A stretch of DNA of 64,000 nucleotides from Norana najaformis (lineage: Eukaryota > Annelida > Clitellata > Crassiclitellata > Hormogastridae), in NCBI GenBank assembly GCA_964023275.1, contig OZ029918.1, positions 37,464,977 through 37,528,976 of the forward strand, in the 5' to 3' direction. The notes under the pieces are model-generated. The model searched no databases. It was not told where the DNA came from and saw only the letters and a list, made by a program, of their open reading frames with translations. This document shows, in pieces, positions 10,263 through 23,314 of this stretch. Made by a program: the position numbers and the translations under genes. Position 1 is the first letter of the stretch, and every line of letters begins with the position of its first letter.

Positions 10263-13200
10263 ATGTTTGAAAACGGCGAGTTGTCGCTTGTCCTCACAAC
10301 GGTTGCAGCGACTGGAGTCATCCTCTTCATCCTTCTCTTCATCAAGCGAAACGGAACGAATGATGCAAGAAGACGATATCCACCTTCATTACCAGCTCTA
10401 CCACTCTTCGGTGCCATTCTTCGTGGAGGGATGAGCATCCTGCCAGGCTACTTCATGAAATCAGCTGAGAAACTTGGTCCTATGTTTTCGTGTAACGTAG
10501 GAGTAAGGTAGGACAAAAAATATGGTATCAGTGTGCTAGAGATGACGTCAACTATGTAACCCTCGATGGGAACCTATGTGTGTGCTTGAGCACGCGAATG
10601 GTGAATTCTCAGGTTTCTGAGCATTATGAGGTTCTAGATGAATTAGTTGTCCTTAAGAAACTTCACGCGCATTTAGGCTGGCGAAGACAACGCTCTTTTG
10701 AGGGTACTTGGAAGGTGATATGTTAATGTCTAGATACAAAAATCCACACACACATATATACATACACTCATTCATGGTCTCAGCTAATCCCAGGCTCTGA
10801 AATATATAGCCCAATTTCGTTCGTGCTGTTAATTCTGTGATGTCAATCACGTCTAAAATGAAGACGCACATCTTTCAACCTGCTTACCCACTGTGACCTG
10901 GCTTCTGGTTTCCATGATCTATCAGAATTCGAACCGGCGTTCTCTAATGGATTATGACTTTGATCGCGACAATAATTTGAAGCGACCATCAGCTGATGCC
11001 TTGGACATTATGATAATGGAGTGTTTATCACTGATTTTACTTGTTCTGGTCTTGAGCGCTCCTGTTGAGCTCACCCCCTCCCAAGAGGTGCTTTACAAAT
11101 CTTAAATTACCAAAAATAGAATTAAAGTGGACCTATGGAAGTTTTTACATTCGACACATACATGCAAAAATCCATGATTACATATGTACAAAAAACAAAT
11201 ATACATGCATATATACATTCATTCATTCATACATACATACATTCTATCATGCATGCATTCATGTATACATATATACATCGATCCATGTATGTAGACGTGA
11301 GATTCTGTAAGCCATAGCTTTGCCTTTTTTCAAGAACGAACCAAAATTTCTCCAAATTCTGGATCGAAAAATTGTGCAGAAACTTCTGAATCTTTATTGT
11401 TGATTCATATTTTAATATTTACACAGCCCTACTTCATCAAAATCGCTGAAAAATCGTCATCGAAAAGTTAAGGAGAGGGGTAATTTCTACATATATGCCA
11501 GGTTTTAAATGTAGAACGAGTCACATATTCTTAAGATAACCTTGGTTAATTTATTGTCACCTATTCAACAAACAGGTGACAATAAATATACGTCATGAAT
11601 ATGTGACGCTGATGATAGAAATCTATAAGTTCCAAATGCTTTAAATCTGATTAAATGAGCCGATTTAAAAGCTGAATCTGAGTGAAAACGTACAAATCAT
11701 AGAAACATACAATCACTGTCACATCAACAGTGTCCCTATTGAGCTAATTTTCTACTGCGTATGTGTTTTTGTCCAGAGTGGTCGTCATCCTCAGTAGTAA
11801 ACAGGCGATTTCAGAAGCCTTTCTTAGACAATCGGAAGCCTTTGCCGACAGAATTGATATGTGGACAGAGAAGAATATTCTCAACCCAAGCCTCAGAGGT
11901 TTGTAGATCCAGTAATTAAGTTATTCACCATGTTTAAGTTACTGACTATGCGATATGCTGTTCTCCACATTAGGCGGAAGTGGCGCCTTGAAAGCATGTT
12001 CACGTATCGGGTTGTGTTGTCCCTTACTGAACTGTAATAAAACGTTACTTTACACAATTGTATTGAATTGTATTGTATTACACCGTGCTCTATTTTATTG
12101 CATCGCATTTTAGTGTATTGTAAATAAACTGGATTTTATTGTGTTATATTGAAATAAACCATGTGCTACAAACATTGAAGATTTTTATTATGCAAAAAGC
12201 ATGTATATATCTACTTGATAGAGAGGTGGGTAGTTAGTTAGATAGATCAATCGACATACGGACAGACACACTGACAGACTCAACAAGTATATACTACATA
12301 AGTATCGTATGTTTGCAACACGTTGATTTGCGATCTTTTATAATAACATGGAGCTTCAATTCAATGAAATGACTGACACTTTTTCTTGACTAGGTATAAT
12401 TTATGCAAGATACAACGACGCTTTAAAGAAGAACCATAAGCTGTGTCTCACCATCCTCAAGGAGTTTGGATTCGGAGTCAACAGCGTTTCTGAGACTCGA
12501 ATTCTTCAAGAAGTGGAATCGCTAAACGAGGAAATTCTTAAACTTAACGGCCATCCATTCGATCCAAAAATGTTGACTGTTTTATCAACCTTCCGTGTAG
12601 TTTCAAGTATTCTTTTTGGAAAAACATTTTTGTCCTCGGGCAATTGGCATAAAAGAATAGCTGAAGGCATCAGAGAGTATGCGAAAAACACCGAATTTTC
12701 ATTCAACTTTGTCCCTTTTTTGAGGTTTCTGCCCTACTTTCGTAGGAAGATCTCCGCTTTGGAGCAGTGCCGGGAAATGATTCTGAAAGGCATTGATGAA
12801 GGAATCGAATGCAGTAAGTCTAATGATCGCGAGTCAACATTCGTGAGAAGATTTATAGAAATTCAGGGGACCAAATACGACCATCACGACCTTCTCTACA
12901 TCGTTCGAGATCTGTGCTTAGCTAGTGCAGAGACCGTATCAACAACCCTGCATTGGGCAATGGTGGAATTAGCCAACCATCTTGAAGTTCAGACCCGTTT
13001 ACAAAAGGAAATCGATGACGTGGTACCAGAGGACAGGTTTCCTTCACTCGATGATAAACCGCGTTTGCCTTACACAGAGGCTGTGATCCTAGAAGTCATG
13101 AGACGTCGTACTGTTGTACCGCTTTATCTACCACACGCGACACTCAAGGACACGGAGGTTCTCGGATACTACATACCAAAAGGATGCATGGTAATCATCT

Positions 13201-14319
13201 AGTTGTATGATTTTCGAAGTATGCCATTATTGTGGCTGGCGAATAGCACTTGTGTGTGGTTAAAATTATACGCTATAGCAATGAATAGATACTGACCACA
13301 ATATTGCTTCAGTGATTCGTAGGAAGTTGTCATCTTTAATGTGCCCTATTGTGAAAAAGCTAATATTTTATAGTATTATTGTTTTACGATCGGTAATAAT
13401 TGAGAAGTTAGCAATTAACATCTTCTGGATGTTTAAAGCTTGTCTCAACTGCAAATTACATTGATTTTGTTTTCATAGGTTCTCGCTAACGCCTTCTGTG
13501 CTCACATGGACCCAAAATCCTGGAGAGACCCGGAGAACTTCAGGCCGGAGAGATTCCTGGATGAAAATCACACGATAATTGGAAGTGAAAAAGTAATACC
13601 ATTTGGACTGGGTATGATCCTGCGGATATATACACATATTTATTTTTAAGAATTATTTTAATTATTGCGAAGATTTATAAATTTCAACTCGCTTAGCTAC
13701 CGTCGCTTGACTTCCATTTTCTTTGACCTGTTGCATTTCGACTTGAATTATCAACACTTTACGGAACTTGGCAACGGTGCCACGTTCAACTCCCATCAAT
13801 TAATGCCTTGTGAATATTGAGAGCAGCGCTCTAGAAGTTGTTAAATGACGCTGGATTATATCATCTTATCCTTGAAGCATAGACTCTAATCACTTACACT
13901 TTACTGAACTTCGCTGATGTTGCCATTTGAACTAAGCAAAAAATTTCTTTTCCTTGCCATTGAAACCAAACCTCAGTACTTGAAACTGGAAGTTTCAAGT
14001 TCATAAAGAGTGTCTCACTGATCCTCATACTAATATATGCCACTGAAATTCACATCCATTGTGTACAACTTCTGAAATCTTAGCTGATTTATTTGACCCT
14101 ACTGCTTTCTTTTGGTATGTTCTAGGAAAGCGTTCTTGCCTTGGAGAGATTCTGGGTCGTCAGGAGATCTTCCTCTTTCTCACGAGTCTCGTCAAACGCT
14201 TCGATATCAGACCACCAGAGGGTCAGGACTCGATCAGAGTGAAGGAGATTATAACTTCAGTAATGCGCCCTTCGGAATTCGAAGTGAGACTAATTCCCAG
14301 AAGGAAGATCAAGAACTGA
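10263..14319 (+). CDS. P450-1: CYP2-like cytochrome P450, complete, 496 aa
   Basis: Coding exons: 10263-10507, 11777-11898, 12394-13190, 13479-13611 and 14126-14319 (1491 nt with stop). Introns are GT-AG. The ATG directly follows a CTTAG acceptor. Residues 8-27 form a hydrophobic anchor, and 37-47 the basic and proline-rich hinge [11 protein letters not shown]. The C helix has L133 and H137 where WxxxR is usual. The I helix has a normal acid-alcohol pair, E302-T303 (SAETV). ExxR is E356-R359, PERF is 411-414, and the heme loop [10 protein letters not shown] has its ligand Cys437. Expected role: endoplasmic-reticulum monooxygenase using electrons from P450 reductase; substrate not deducible. 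AATAAA lies at 14581-14586. Of the closely related trio it is the one that keeps the canonical I-helix pair. Confidence 0.94.
11150..11300. repeat. CATA/CATG microsatellite in intron 1 of P450-1
   Basis: Tandem ACAT, ATAC and ATTC units. The same tract lies at the same place in intron 1 of P450-2 (18890-19010), P450-3 (26560-26690), P450-6 (46030-46160) and, shorter, P450-8 (61940-61985), and in the relic at 33950-34183. The tract is therefore older than the array. Confidence 0.75.
11520..11607. repeat. Nested inverted repeat in intron 1 of P450-1
   Basis: Outer arms GTCACATATTC (11520-11530) and GAATATGTGAC (11597-11607) are perfect complements. Inner arms of 14 bp (11549-11562 and 11574-11587) are also perfect. 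The element recurs in P450-2 and P450-3. It may be a small palindromic MITE or a structured intronic RNA. Confidence 0.7.
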
Positions 14320-15449
14320 AGATTTGGAAATATTTAGTTTCACCTGGAAAAAACGTTGCTGTTGCGCAATGGTAATATTTTCAAGAATAATTCGAATAAT
14401 GGCTTCACTATATATTGAGCATTCACTGAAGTCATTTGCAGTCTCATGTATTGCTTGTTAAAAGGCGGCCCTTGCTAGGCGGAATTAGATACAGCAGGGA
14501 CTGCCGTTTGCGCTGATGTAACCTGTTTACTTTATAATGGACTTGTATCTTTGTCGCTTTTTGTAAATGCCGAATGAATGAATAAACGCATGAATGAGTA
14601 GGCCCAACTGCCAAGGCGTCTAAATCCTAAACACAGCGCTGAATACGGTTCGCTGATTTCTCAAACCCCTTGTTGCGGTTAACCCAGAAATTGGGCCAGA
14701 ATGCATGCATCTAACATCTTCGCATTAAACTTCGTGCTTAAAACTGGTGGACAAGTTCGAAACGGTGAAATCATTTTAACATAGAGTCAAAGAACGTACG
14801 AGATGTGAGGTTTTTGATGTTCTTTTCCACGCAATATCCACACTTTCGTAATTGTTTTGTCTTTGTCTTGGTTCGCAGAGGAAGTTGAAGGTAGCCTGTA
14901 TGAGTCAATTTTTCTTATTTTGCCGTGTTATGGCGAGAATTATCTATGGAAAAATATTAGAAATACCGTCGATGGTGTAGTGTAATGCTCAAGCTGATTT
15001 GACACGAAATGACCAATTTCAGGCCTACAGCCTAATCGGAAGTTGCTACCAGGCACTCGCGTGCAAGTAGCAATCAGGCTTTCTTTCGGGTGCTGTAAAA
15101 ATCTTGACTAACGATTTTGACTACAAATTCACAATCATAAATTAAGCAGAATATTGCCGGCTACTTAGTTTACTTAATATATAGCGACAGGTAACAGTAA
15201 CACTTCCCAAAAAGAACAAGAAATTGAATTTGCTTAATTTGTTACCTTTAGAAATGTATAAATTTACTAGAGTGATAAAGAAAACGAAAGCGTCTGCAAT
15301 TTGCTTCCAGATACAGATTGGGCCTACCAACAATTTTCCGATTGGAACTACTTAATTTTTATCTCGATTCCGCTGAGGTGTTCAGCAGTCTTGTTAATAG
15401 TTGTGTTGTCTGCGATGTATTCATATATCAGTCCTAAGTTTTATGTGAC
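14320..15449. other. Spacer between P450-1 and the P450-2 promoter
   Basis: No gene seen. It holds the 3' UTR with AATAAA at 14581, the recurring GGTTCGCTGATTTCT motif near 14650, a TTTGTCTTTGTCTTGG stretch near 14855 and a decayed LINE 3' end (GGGTGCTGTAAAAATCTTGA, 15088-15107). The same order recurs at 22023-23144 and 29720-30840 with high similarity. Confidence 0.65.
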
Positions 15450-15614
15450 CTCGTTTTCATCTTAAAATAGCCTGTACTACCAGCAGCGGCCATCTACCTA
15501 ACCTCACCGCCTCCGTTTGTTGCCCATATATGAGCAAAGGGCGAGTTTCTTATAATTTAAGTAGACACATTCACGACATTCACACATTTAGATCTGTCAA
15601 CAACATGCGACAAG
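15450..15614 (+). promoter_or_regulatory. Conserved promoter block and non-coding leader exon of P450-2
   Basis: CTTAAAATAGCCTG, CAGCGGCCATC, CCGCCTCCGTTTGTTGCCC and a TATA-like CATATATGAG (about 15525) occur in the same order as in the other copies. The leader exon ends CAACATGCGACAAG, with the donor GTAAGG at 15615. The matching acceptor is CTTAG just before the ATG at 17986, giving a 2.4-kb 5'-UTR intron. Transcription start inferred near 15555. Confidence 0.65.
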
Positions 15615-17985
15615 GTAAGGATCATGGTTTGTATCTTGTATGTATTAATTGCTAAGCGACAATATCTAATGGCAAGCCTGTATCTATTTGTCAATATAGC
15701 CGAGACTGCGAACTGATTATTAATCAAAACTGGAACGAAACCATACTTAGAAGAAACTGAAGAAACTGAAGATTAAGTAGTTAATTTCATCTACCGTCTT
15801 CGGTATGGTCTGATATTGTCTATTTAGAGAGTCTCTCTCCCTCTCTATTTAAACATGTCCGGCACTCCCTCGGGTCAGGTAAGAGGGGATCAGGCGGTGA
15901 GGGAGAAGACAGGTCACCAGCTCTCATATGCTGAGGTTGAGCAAAATGAAGACGTAGATACTTATGGTTTTACATATGGATTCCTCTCAGTGTTAACGAA
16001 CGGGACAGCCATTCTTTTTCTTATTCAATCACATTTCTACCATTTGTATATTAGTAAGTATGCACATTGTCAGCGAACTCTCTCGAAGTAACTGATCGAG
16101 TATCGAATCTCGATCCACCCGATTTAGCGTCGAGCTGAATAGCGACGCAGCCTCCTTGGAGGTCCTTGATGTATTAGAAATCAAAACAACTGACTCGTTA
16201 AATAAACTCCCCCCCAGAACTGCGACAGTTTTCTGACCAATCATACGAAGTCACCTATGCTCCACCGCTTGCAATTTCTGCTTCGGCCTTTCACTCAAAA
16301 CTGAAAACATTCCTCTTCCACAGATCGCACCCAGACTCCCCTTCTTCCTCTTATCTGTCTCTCCTCTCCAACTCCAAACACCACCACCCCATAGCTGCCA
16401 CTCTGTCTCTCCATCTGACTCTTGGATCTTGACCTGGAACAGAACCCTTTTGCCTATCGATTTTGTTTTGACTGAGCGCCTGTGAATAAGCTGGTCCCCG
16501 CGGCTCGGCTTTCGTTGGGCGCTGTAGAAATCTTGGAATTACGATTACGATTACAATTATTTAGTATAGCCGCAGCAATGATCCTTTCTAGTTGACCAAA
16601 GACCGCCTTGCTACAATGTCGTTCACCCAGAACAACAATCTACCATAGCATCATCTATAGCCTCTTAGTCAATTGCACACCAGCCGATCTGACCCTCAGC
16701 TTAACCTAATTTCACCATCGAGTACCTCAGACCTCGAGCCAAACCAAAATTCGACTACTATCTTTTGTGTACAGTACTGCACACACCCAATTGTATACCT
16801 ATCATGCGCATGCGCACCAGCCCTGCAAACGGACACTCACATTCCCCTTGTGCACGCGAAAACCTCTTCAAAAATTAGAACGCGTCGCTACAAAGTCCAT
16901 AAAAATATGCATTGACATAGTTACATAGTTGAGCTTTGGACAACAACGCCTTTTAGTTCGATTCTGTTTCATAACAAGGTAATTATTATGATCACTAAAA
17001 GAAACGATGTTAATACCTTTGAATAATTAGATATGCAGTGAAAATCTAATTACTCTATTGCGCTGTTATCACAAAGCCCAAAGAATGATTCGATGACAGC
17101 GTAAAGTAAAATTCTGGCCAAAAATGTTTATCCATTGGAGAAGCCCAGTCAAAACTCAGCGGATCAAAAACTGGAACTCCCAAACTTTTGACAATACATT
17201 ACAGAGCAATACAACTGTAATATGCCACTGCGCTCTTCTTAAAGTTCAGGGATGTACATTGAAGCCGGGCAACATGAAACATTAAAACCAAAAAACAGAC
17301 TGAACAAACTGAGAATACCAGATACCAGAAAACCACTCATGCCTCTGAAAACAAGCAGTAGGCCCATCATTTGTTGGCGCTATCAGCTGTGAAATGAACG
17401 GCAAGTCCTGCAATGCACCTGTTCCGTGTCCCGGATCCTGGAATTCGACCAAGGCCCATTCAATGGTCAAAGATGTGATATCGAGCGCATTTTCTGCGTT
17501 CCACTAGGTTCTTTGTAACGTTTAGCCTGCTTTTATATAGAATGCCTTTATAAATAGAATGCGTCTTGAACATTGTTGTTCCTTTCGGGTTCACCTTTGA
17601 TAATCCATTGCACCATAATGTTCAGAGATAAATTTTCTAAATTTTTCATTGAACAATAAAAAATCGAAAAACAATATCGGTTCAGGCAAGTGTGGGAAAT
17701 GCAGCAGTCCATTTCCGAGCTGATCGTGCAAGTATCGGAACGGATTCAGATGCATCACGTGTATTTGATATAACCTCGACCAGTTCTGCGACCAGTAAGA
17801 ATTTATTAAGCAGTTCCATTAATCGTAAAACTGACAAGACCGAGGCATAGAAGCAAGATCAAGGCTGCTGGCACCTGCATGACAGCTAAAACCTCTAACT
17901 TATTCTGGAAAGAAAACACGAAAGTTGATTCTCACCTAAACAACAACGTAGCCTATCTAAGTAAGATTATTCTTGCATGTCTTAG
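15615..17985 (+). other. 5'-UTR intron of P450-2
   Basis: Non-coding 2.4 kb. It contains a CTCTCTCCCTCTC tract near 15833, the LINE 3' relic at 16093-16562, a stretch resembling old retroelement sequence (16590-16920) shared with P450-1 and P450-3, and then sequence shared with the other copies up to the ATG. No host gene seen. Confidence 0.6.
16093..16562 (+). mobile_element. LINE 3' end relic (reverse-transcriptase C-terminus, 3' UTR, ATTACG tail)
   Basis: It encodes a decayed form of the phrase NKLPPELRQFSD...FHSKLKTFLFHRS, typical of the extreme C-terminus of CR1/L2/Rex-type reverse transcriptases. An extra C in the run near 16215 shifts the frame compared with the copy at 23778-24252. 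It ends GGGCGCTGTAGAAATCTTGG and ATTACGATTACGATTACA. Because it sits at the same place in P450-2, P450-3 and (cut) P450-4, the insertion predates their duplication. Confidence 0.75.
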
Positions 17986-20900
17986 ATGTTTGAAAACGGC
18001 GAGTTGTCAGTTGTCCTAACAACGGTTGGAGCGATTGGCATAATCATCTTCTTCCTTCTCTTCATGAAGCGAAACGAAACGAAGGATGCAAGAAGACGAT
18101 ATCCACCTTCATTACCAGCTCTACCACTCTTTGGTGCTATTCTTCGTGGAGGAATGAGCATCCTGCCAGGCTACTTCATGAAATCAGCTGAGAAACTTGG
18201 TCCTATGTTTTCGTGTAACGTAGGAGTAAGGTAAGACAAAAAATATGGTATCAGTGTGCTAGACATAACGTCAACTATGTAACCCTCGATGGGAACCTAT
18301 GTGTGTGCTTGAGCACGCGAATGGTGAATTCTCAGGTTTCTGAGCGTCATGTAGTTAGAGATGAATGAGTTGTCCTTTAGAAACTTCACGCTCATTTAGG
18401 CTGGCGAAGACAATGCTCTTTTGTGGGTACTTGGAAGGTGATATATTAATGTCTAGATACATAAATGCATACACACATATATACATACACTCATTCATGG
18501 TCTTAGCTAATCCCAGGCTCTGAAATATATAGCCCAATTACGTTCGTGCTGTTAATTCTGTGATGTCAATCACGTCTAAAATGAAGGCGCATATCTTTCA
18601 ACCTGCTTACCCACTGTGACCTGGTTTCTGGTTTCCATGATCTATCAGAATTCGATCCGGCGTTCTCTAATGGATTATGACTTTGATCGCGACAATAATT
18701 TGAAGCGACCATCAGCTGATGCCTTGGACATGTTGATAATGGAGTGTTTATCACTGATTTAACTTGTTCTGCTCTTGAGCTCTCTTTTTAAGCTCACCCC
18801 CTCCCAAGAGGTGCTTTACAAATCTCAAATTACCAAAAATACAATTAAAGTGGACATATGGAAGTTTTTACATTCGACACATACATGCAAAAATCCATGA
18901 TTACATATGTACAAAAAACAAACATACATGCATGCATTCATACATACATACATACATTCCATCATGCATGCATTTATGTATACATATATACATCGATCCA
19001 TGTATATAGACGTGAGATCCTGTAAACCATAGCTTTGCCTTTTTTCAAGAACGAACCAAAATTTCTCCAAATTCTGGATCGAAAAATTATGCAGAATCTT
19101 CTGACTCTTTATTGTTGATTCATATTTTAATATTTACACAGCCCTACTTTATCAAAATCGCTGAAAAATCGTCATCGAAAAGTTAAGGAGAGGTGTAATT
19201 TCGACATATATGCCAGGTTTTAAATGTAGAACGAGTCACATATTCTTAAGATAACCTTGGTTAATTTATTGTCACCTATTCAATGAATAGGTGACAATAA
19301 ATATGCAAGTCATGAATATGTGACGCTGATGATAGAAATCTATAAGTTCCAAATGCTTTAAATCTGATTAAATGAGCCGATTTAAAAGCTGAATCTGAGT
19401 GAAAACGTACAAATCATAAAAACATACAATCACTGTCACATCAACAGTGTCCCTATTGAGCTAATTTTCTACTGCGTGTGTGTTTTTTTCAGACTGGTCG
19501 TCATCCTCAGTAGTAAACAGGCGATTTCAGAAGCCTTTCTTAGACAATCGGAAGCCTTTGCCGACAGAATTGATATGTGGAGAAAGAGGGATATTCTCAA
19601 CCCAAGCCTCAGAGGTTTGTCGATCCACTTATAAAGTTACTGACAATGCGATGTGTTTTTGGTCACATTAGATAAGTGGCGCGCTGAAAGTATGGTGAAG
19701 TATTGCGTTTTGTTGTCCCTTACTCAACTGAACTGAAACGTTCTTTCACTCTACTGCATCGCATTGTATTGTATCGCATTGTACTACATTGCTTCCTTAT
19801 GCAATGCATTGTTTTGTATTGTATTGAAAAAACCACATGCTACAAACTTTGAAGATTTTAAAATGCGAATACTGTCTACTAACTATTGGCATGATAGATA
19901 GTAAATAAATCCATTGATCAACGGTCGCACGGACTGACGCATGGACAGACTCAATAAAAATCGTCTAGTTAAATACAGTAGGCTTAAGTTTGTAACACGT
20001 TCAACTGCGATCTTTTTAAACAACGTTAAATCTCAATTCAATTAACTGCCCAACATAATATTCTTGGCTAGGTATAATTTTCGCAAGATACAACGACGCC
20101 TATAAGAAGAACCATAAGCTTTGTCTCAGCATCCTCAAGGAGTTTGGATTCGGAGTCAACAGCGTTTCTGAGACTCGAATTCTTCAAGAAGTGGAATCAC
20201 TAACCGAGGAAATTCTGAAACATAACGGTCACCAATTTGATCCCAAAATGTTGACTGTTTTATCGACCTTCCGTGTAGTTTCAAGTATTCTTTTCGGTGA
20301 AACATTTTTGTCGTCGGGCAGTTGGCATAAAAGGATAGCTGAAGGCGTCAGGGAGTATTTGAAAAATCTCGAATTTGCATTCGACTTCGCACCATTTTTG
20401 AGGTTTCTTCCCAACTTTCGTAGGAAGATCGCCTCTTTGGCGCAGTGCCACCAAGACATACTGAACGGCGTTGAAGAAGGAATCGAGTACAGCAAGTCTA
20501 ATGATCGCGAGTCAACATTCGTGAGAAGATTTATAGAAATTCAGGGGTCCGATTACGACCACCAGGATCTTCTACACATTCTTCGAGACCTCTGCTTCGG
20601 TAGTGCAGGGAACGTAGCGACAACGTTGATGTGGGCATTTGTGGAATTAGCCAACCATCCAGAAGTCCAGACACGCTTTCAAAGGGAAATCGATGACGTG
20701 GTACCAGAGGACAGGTTTCCTTCACTCGATGATAAACCGCGTTTGCCTTATTCGGAGGCTGTGATTCTGGAAGTCATGAGACGTCGTACTGTTATACCGC
20801 TTTATCTACCACACGCGACACTCAAGGACACGGAGGTTCTCGGATACTACATACCCAAGGGATGCATGGTAATCATCTAATTACATGTTTTGCGAAGTTT

Positions 20901-22022
20901 GACATTATTGTGGCTGGCGATTAGCAACTATGTGTGGTTAAAATTATACTCTATGGCAATTATCATTGAAGAACACAATATTGCGAATCTGAGTTGCCAA
21001 TTGAGACTTTCGTTGTCATATTTACTGTGCCCTATTGTGAAAAAGCTATCACATCTTAGTATTATTATTTTACGATCGGTAATAATGACAAGTTAGCAAT
21101 CAACATGTTCTGGATATTTTAATCTTGTATCAAATGCAGATATACTGATTTTTCTTAACCTAGGTCCTCGCTAACGCTTTCTGTGCTCATATGGACCCAA
21201 AATCCTGGATAGACCCAGAGAACTTCAGACCAGAGAGATTCCTGGACGAAGGTCACGCGATCATTGGAAGTGAAAATGTAATACCATTTGGACTGGGTAT
21301 GATTCACCGGATATATTGTTAAGAATTATTTTAATTTATAAGGTAAAAGTTAGCAATTTCAACTCGCTTTACCATCGTAGCCTGACACCTGTTTTCTCTG
21401 ACTTCCTGTTATTCGACTTAACGTATTCAACGCATTACCAGTTTTGACAGCGGGTTCGCTTTTAACGACCATTGATTGATGCCTTATATTGTGTCATAGC
21501 GATTATATAGGATATATTGTATTCTAAAACAGATTTTCTAATATTCTAGATATGTTGGATTAAGTCATATTACCGTTAAATCATAGACTTTACTGACTCA
21601 TACTTAACTCAGCTCCACGGATATTGTTTGCTCAATTAAGATTATAAATTTTCTTTTTCTCAAAATAGAAAGCTAACCTCATTTCTCCAGATTGGCAATT
21701 CAGGGCATTAGATAGTGGCTGACTGACCCATACATATCTCGCATAAATGTTCACAGCGAATGAAATATACGTCTGAAGGCTTCGCAGAATTAAAATGAAC
21801 CAACTGCATTTCTTGTGGTCTGTTCTAGGAATGCGTTCTTGCCTTGGAGAGATTCTAGGTCGTCAGGAGACCTTCCTCTTTCTCACCAGTCTCGTCAAAC
21901 GCTTCGATATCCGACCACCAGAGGGTCAGGACTCGATCAGAGTGAAGGAGATCATAGGTGCGAGCATAAGTCCTTCGGAATTTGAAGTGAGACTGATTCC
22001 CAGAAGGAAGATCAAGAACTGA
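17986..22022 (+). CDS. P450-2: CYP2-like cytochrome P450, complete, 496 aa, altered I helix
   Basis: Coding exons: 17986-18230, 19493-19614, 20072-20868, 21164-21296 and 21829-22022, in the same phases as P450-1. Anchor, hinge, ExxR, PERF and the heme loop (GMRSCLG, Cys437) are present. The I helix reads FGSAGNVATT: residues 302-303 are G-N in place of the acid-threonine pair that delivers protons to bound oxygen in ordinary P450s. The frame is intact and all splice sites are good, so the change is not obvious decay. Exon 2 has WRKRD where neighbours have WTEKN or WTENN. It may do peroxide- or rearrangement-type chemistry, have slow monooxygenation, or be an early pseudogene. AATAAA at 22285-22290. 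Confidence 0.93.
19235..19324. repeat. Perfect 39-bp palindrome nested in a second inverted repeat, intron 1 of P450-2
   Basis: Inner arms 19264-19282 and 19284-19302 are perfect 19-bp complements around one base. Outer arms 19235-19245 and 19314-19324 are perfect 11-bp complements. It is the most complete of three copies. Confidence 0.8.
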
Positions 22023-23144
22023 AGATTTGGAAATATTTAGTTTCAGCTGGAAAAAACGTTGCTGTTGCGCAATGGTAATATTTTCAAGAATAATTCAAAT
22101 AATGGCTTCACTATATATTGAACATTCACTGAAGTCATTTGCAGTCACATGTATTGCTTGTTAAAAGGCGGCCCTTACTACGCGGAATTAGATACCTGCT
22201 GGGACTGCCGTTTGCGCTGATGTAACCTGTTTACTTTATAATGGACTTGTATCTTTGCCGCTTTTTGTAAATGCCGAATGAATGAATAAACGAATGAATG
22301 AGTAGGCCCAACTGCCAAGGCGGCTAAATCCTAAGCACAGCGCTGAATACGGTTCGCTGATTTCTCAAACCCCTTGTTGCGGTTAACCCAGAAATTGGGC
22401 CAGAATGCATGCATCTAACATATTCGCATTAAACTTCGTGCTTAAAACTGGTGGACAAGTTCGAAACGGTGAAATCATTTTAACATAGTCAAAGAACGTA
22501 CGAGATGTGAGGTTTTTTATGTTCTTTTCCACGCAATATCCACACTTTCGTAATTGTTTTGTCTTTGTCTTGGTTCGCAGGGGAAGTTGAAGGTAGCCTG
22601 TATGAGTCAATATTTCTTATTTTGCCGTGTTATGGCGAGAATTATCTATGGAAAAATATTAGAAATATCGTCGATGGTGTAGTGTAATGCTCAAGCTGAT
22701 TTGACACGAAATGACCAATTTCAGGCCTACAGCCTAATCGGAAGTTGCTACCAGGCACTCGCGTGCAAGTAGCAATCAGGATTTCTTTCGGGTGCTGTAA
22801 AAATCTTGACTAACGATTTTGACTACAAATTCACAATCATAAATTAAGCAGAATATTGCCGGCTACTTAGTTTACTTAATATAGCGACAGGTAACAGTAA
22901 CACTTCCCAAAAAGAACAAGAAATTGAATTTGCTTAATTTGTTGCCTTTAGAAATGCATAAATTTACTAGAGTGATAAAGAAAACGAAAGCGTCTGCAAT
23001 TTGCTTCCAGATACAGATTGGGCCTACCAACAATTTTCCGATGGAAACTACTTAATTTTTATCTCGATTCCGCTGAGGTGTTCAGCAGTCTTGTTAATAG
23101 TTGTTTTGTCTGCGATGCATTCGTATATCAGTCCTAAGTTTTAT
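22023..23144. other. Spacer between P450-2 and the P450-3 promoter
   Basis: No gene seen. A close copy of 14320-15449 with the same 3' UTR, polyadenylation signal, spacer motifs and decayed LINE end (near 22790). Confidence 0.65.
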
Positions 23145-23314
23145 GTGACCTCGTTTTCATCTTAAAATAGCCTGTACTACCAACAGCGGCCATCTACCTA
23201 ACCTCGCCGCCTCCGTTTGTTGCCCGTATATGAGCAAAGGGCGAGTTTCTTATAATTTAAGTAGACACATACACGACATTCACAAATTTAGACCTGTCAA
23301 CAACATACGACAAG
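23145..23314 (+). promoter_or_regulatory. Conserved promoter block and non-coding leader exon of P450-3
   Basis: Same boxes as P450-2: CTTAAAATAGCCTG, CAGCGGCCATC, GCCGCCTCCGTTTGTTGCCC and a TATA-like GTATATGAG. The leader exon ends CATACGACAAG, with the donor GTAAGG at 23315. The matching acceptor abuts the ATG at 25646. Confidence 0.65.

Noticed and set aside
10255-10265. AG directly before ATG as a trans-splicing (spliced leader) acceptor
   Set aside because: A matching local leader exon with a good donor exists upstream of seven copies, so ordinary cis-splicing explains it better.
11520-11607. CRISPR-like or microRNA gene
   Set aside because: There is no array of spacers, and the arms differ between copies; without small-RNA data a microRNA call is not supported.
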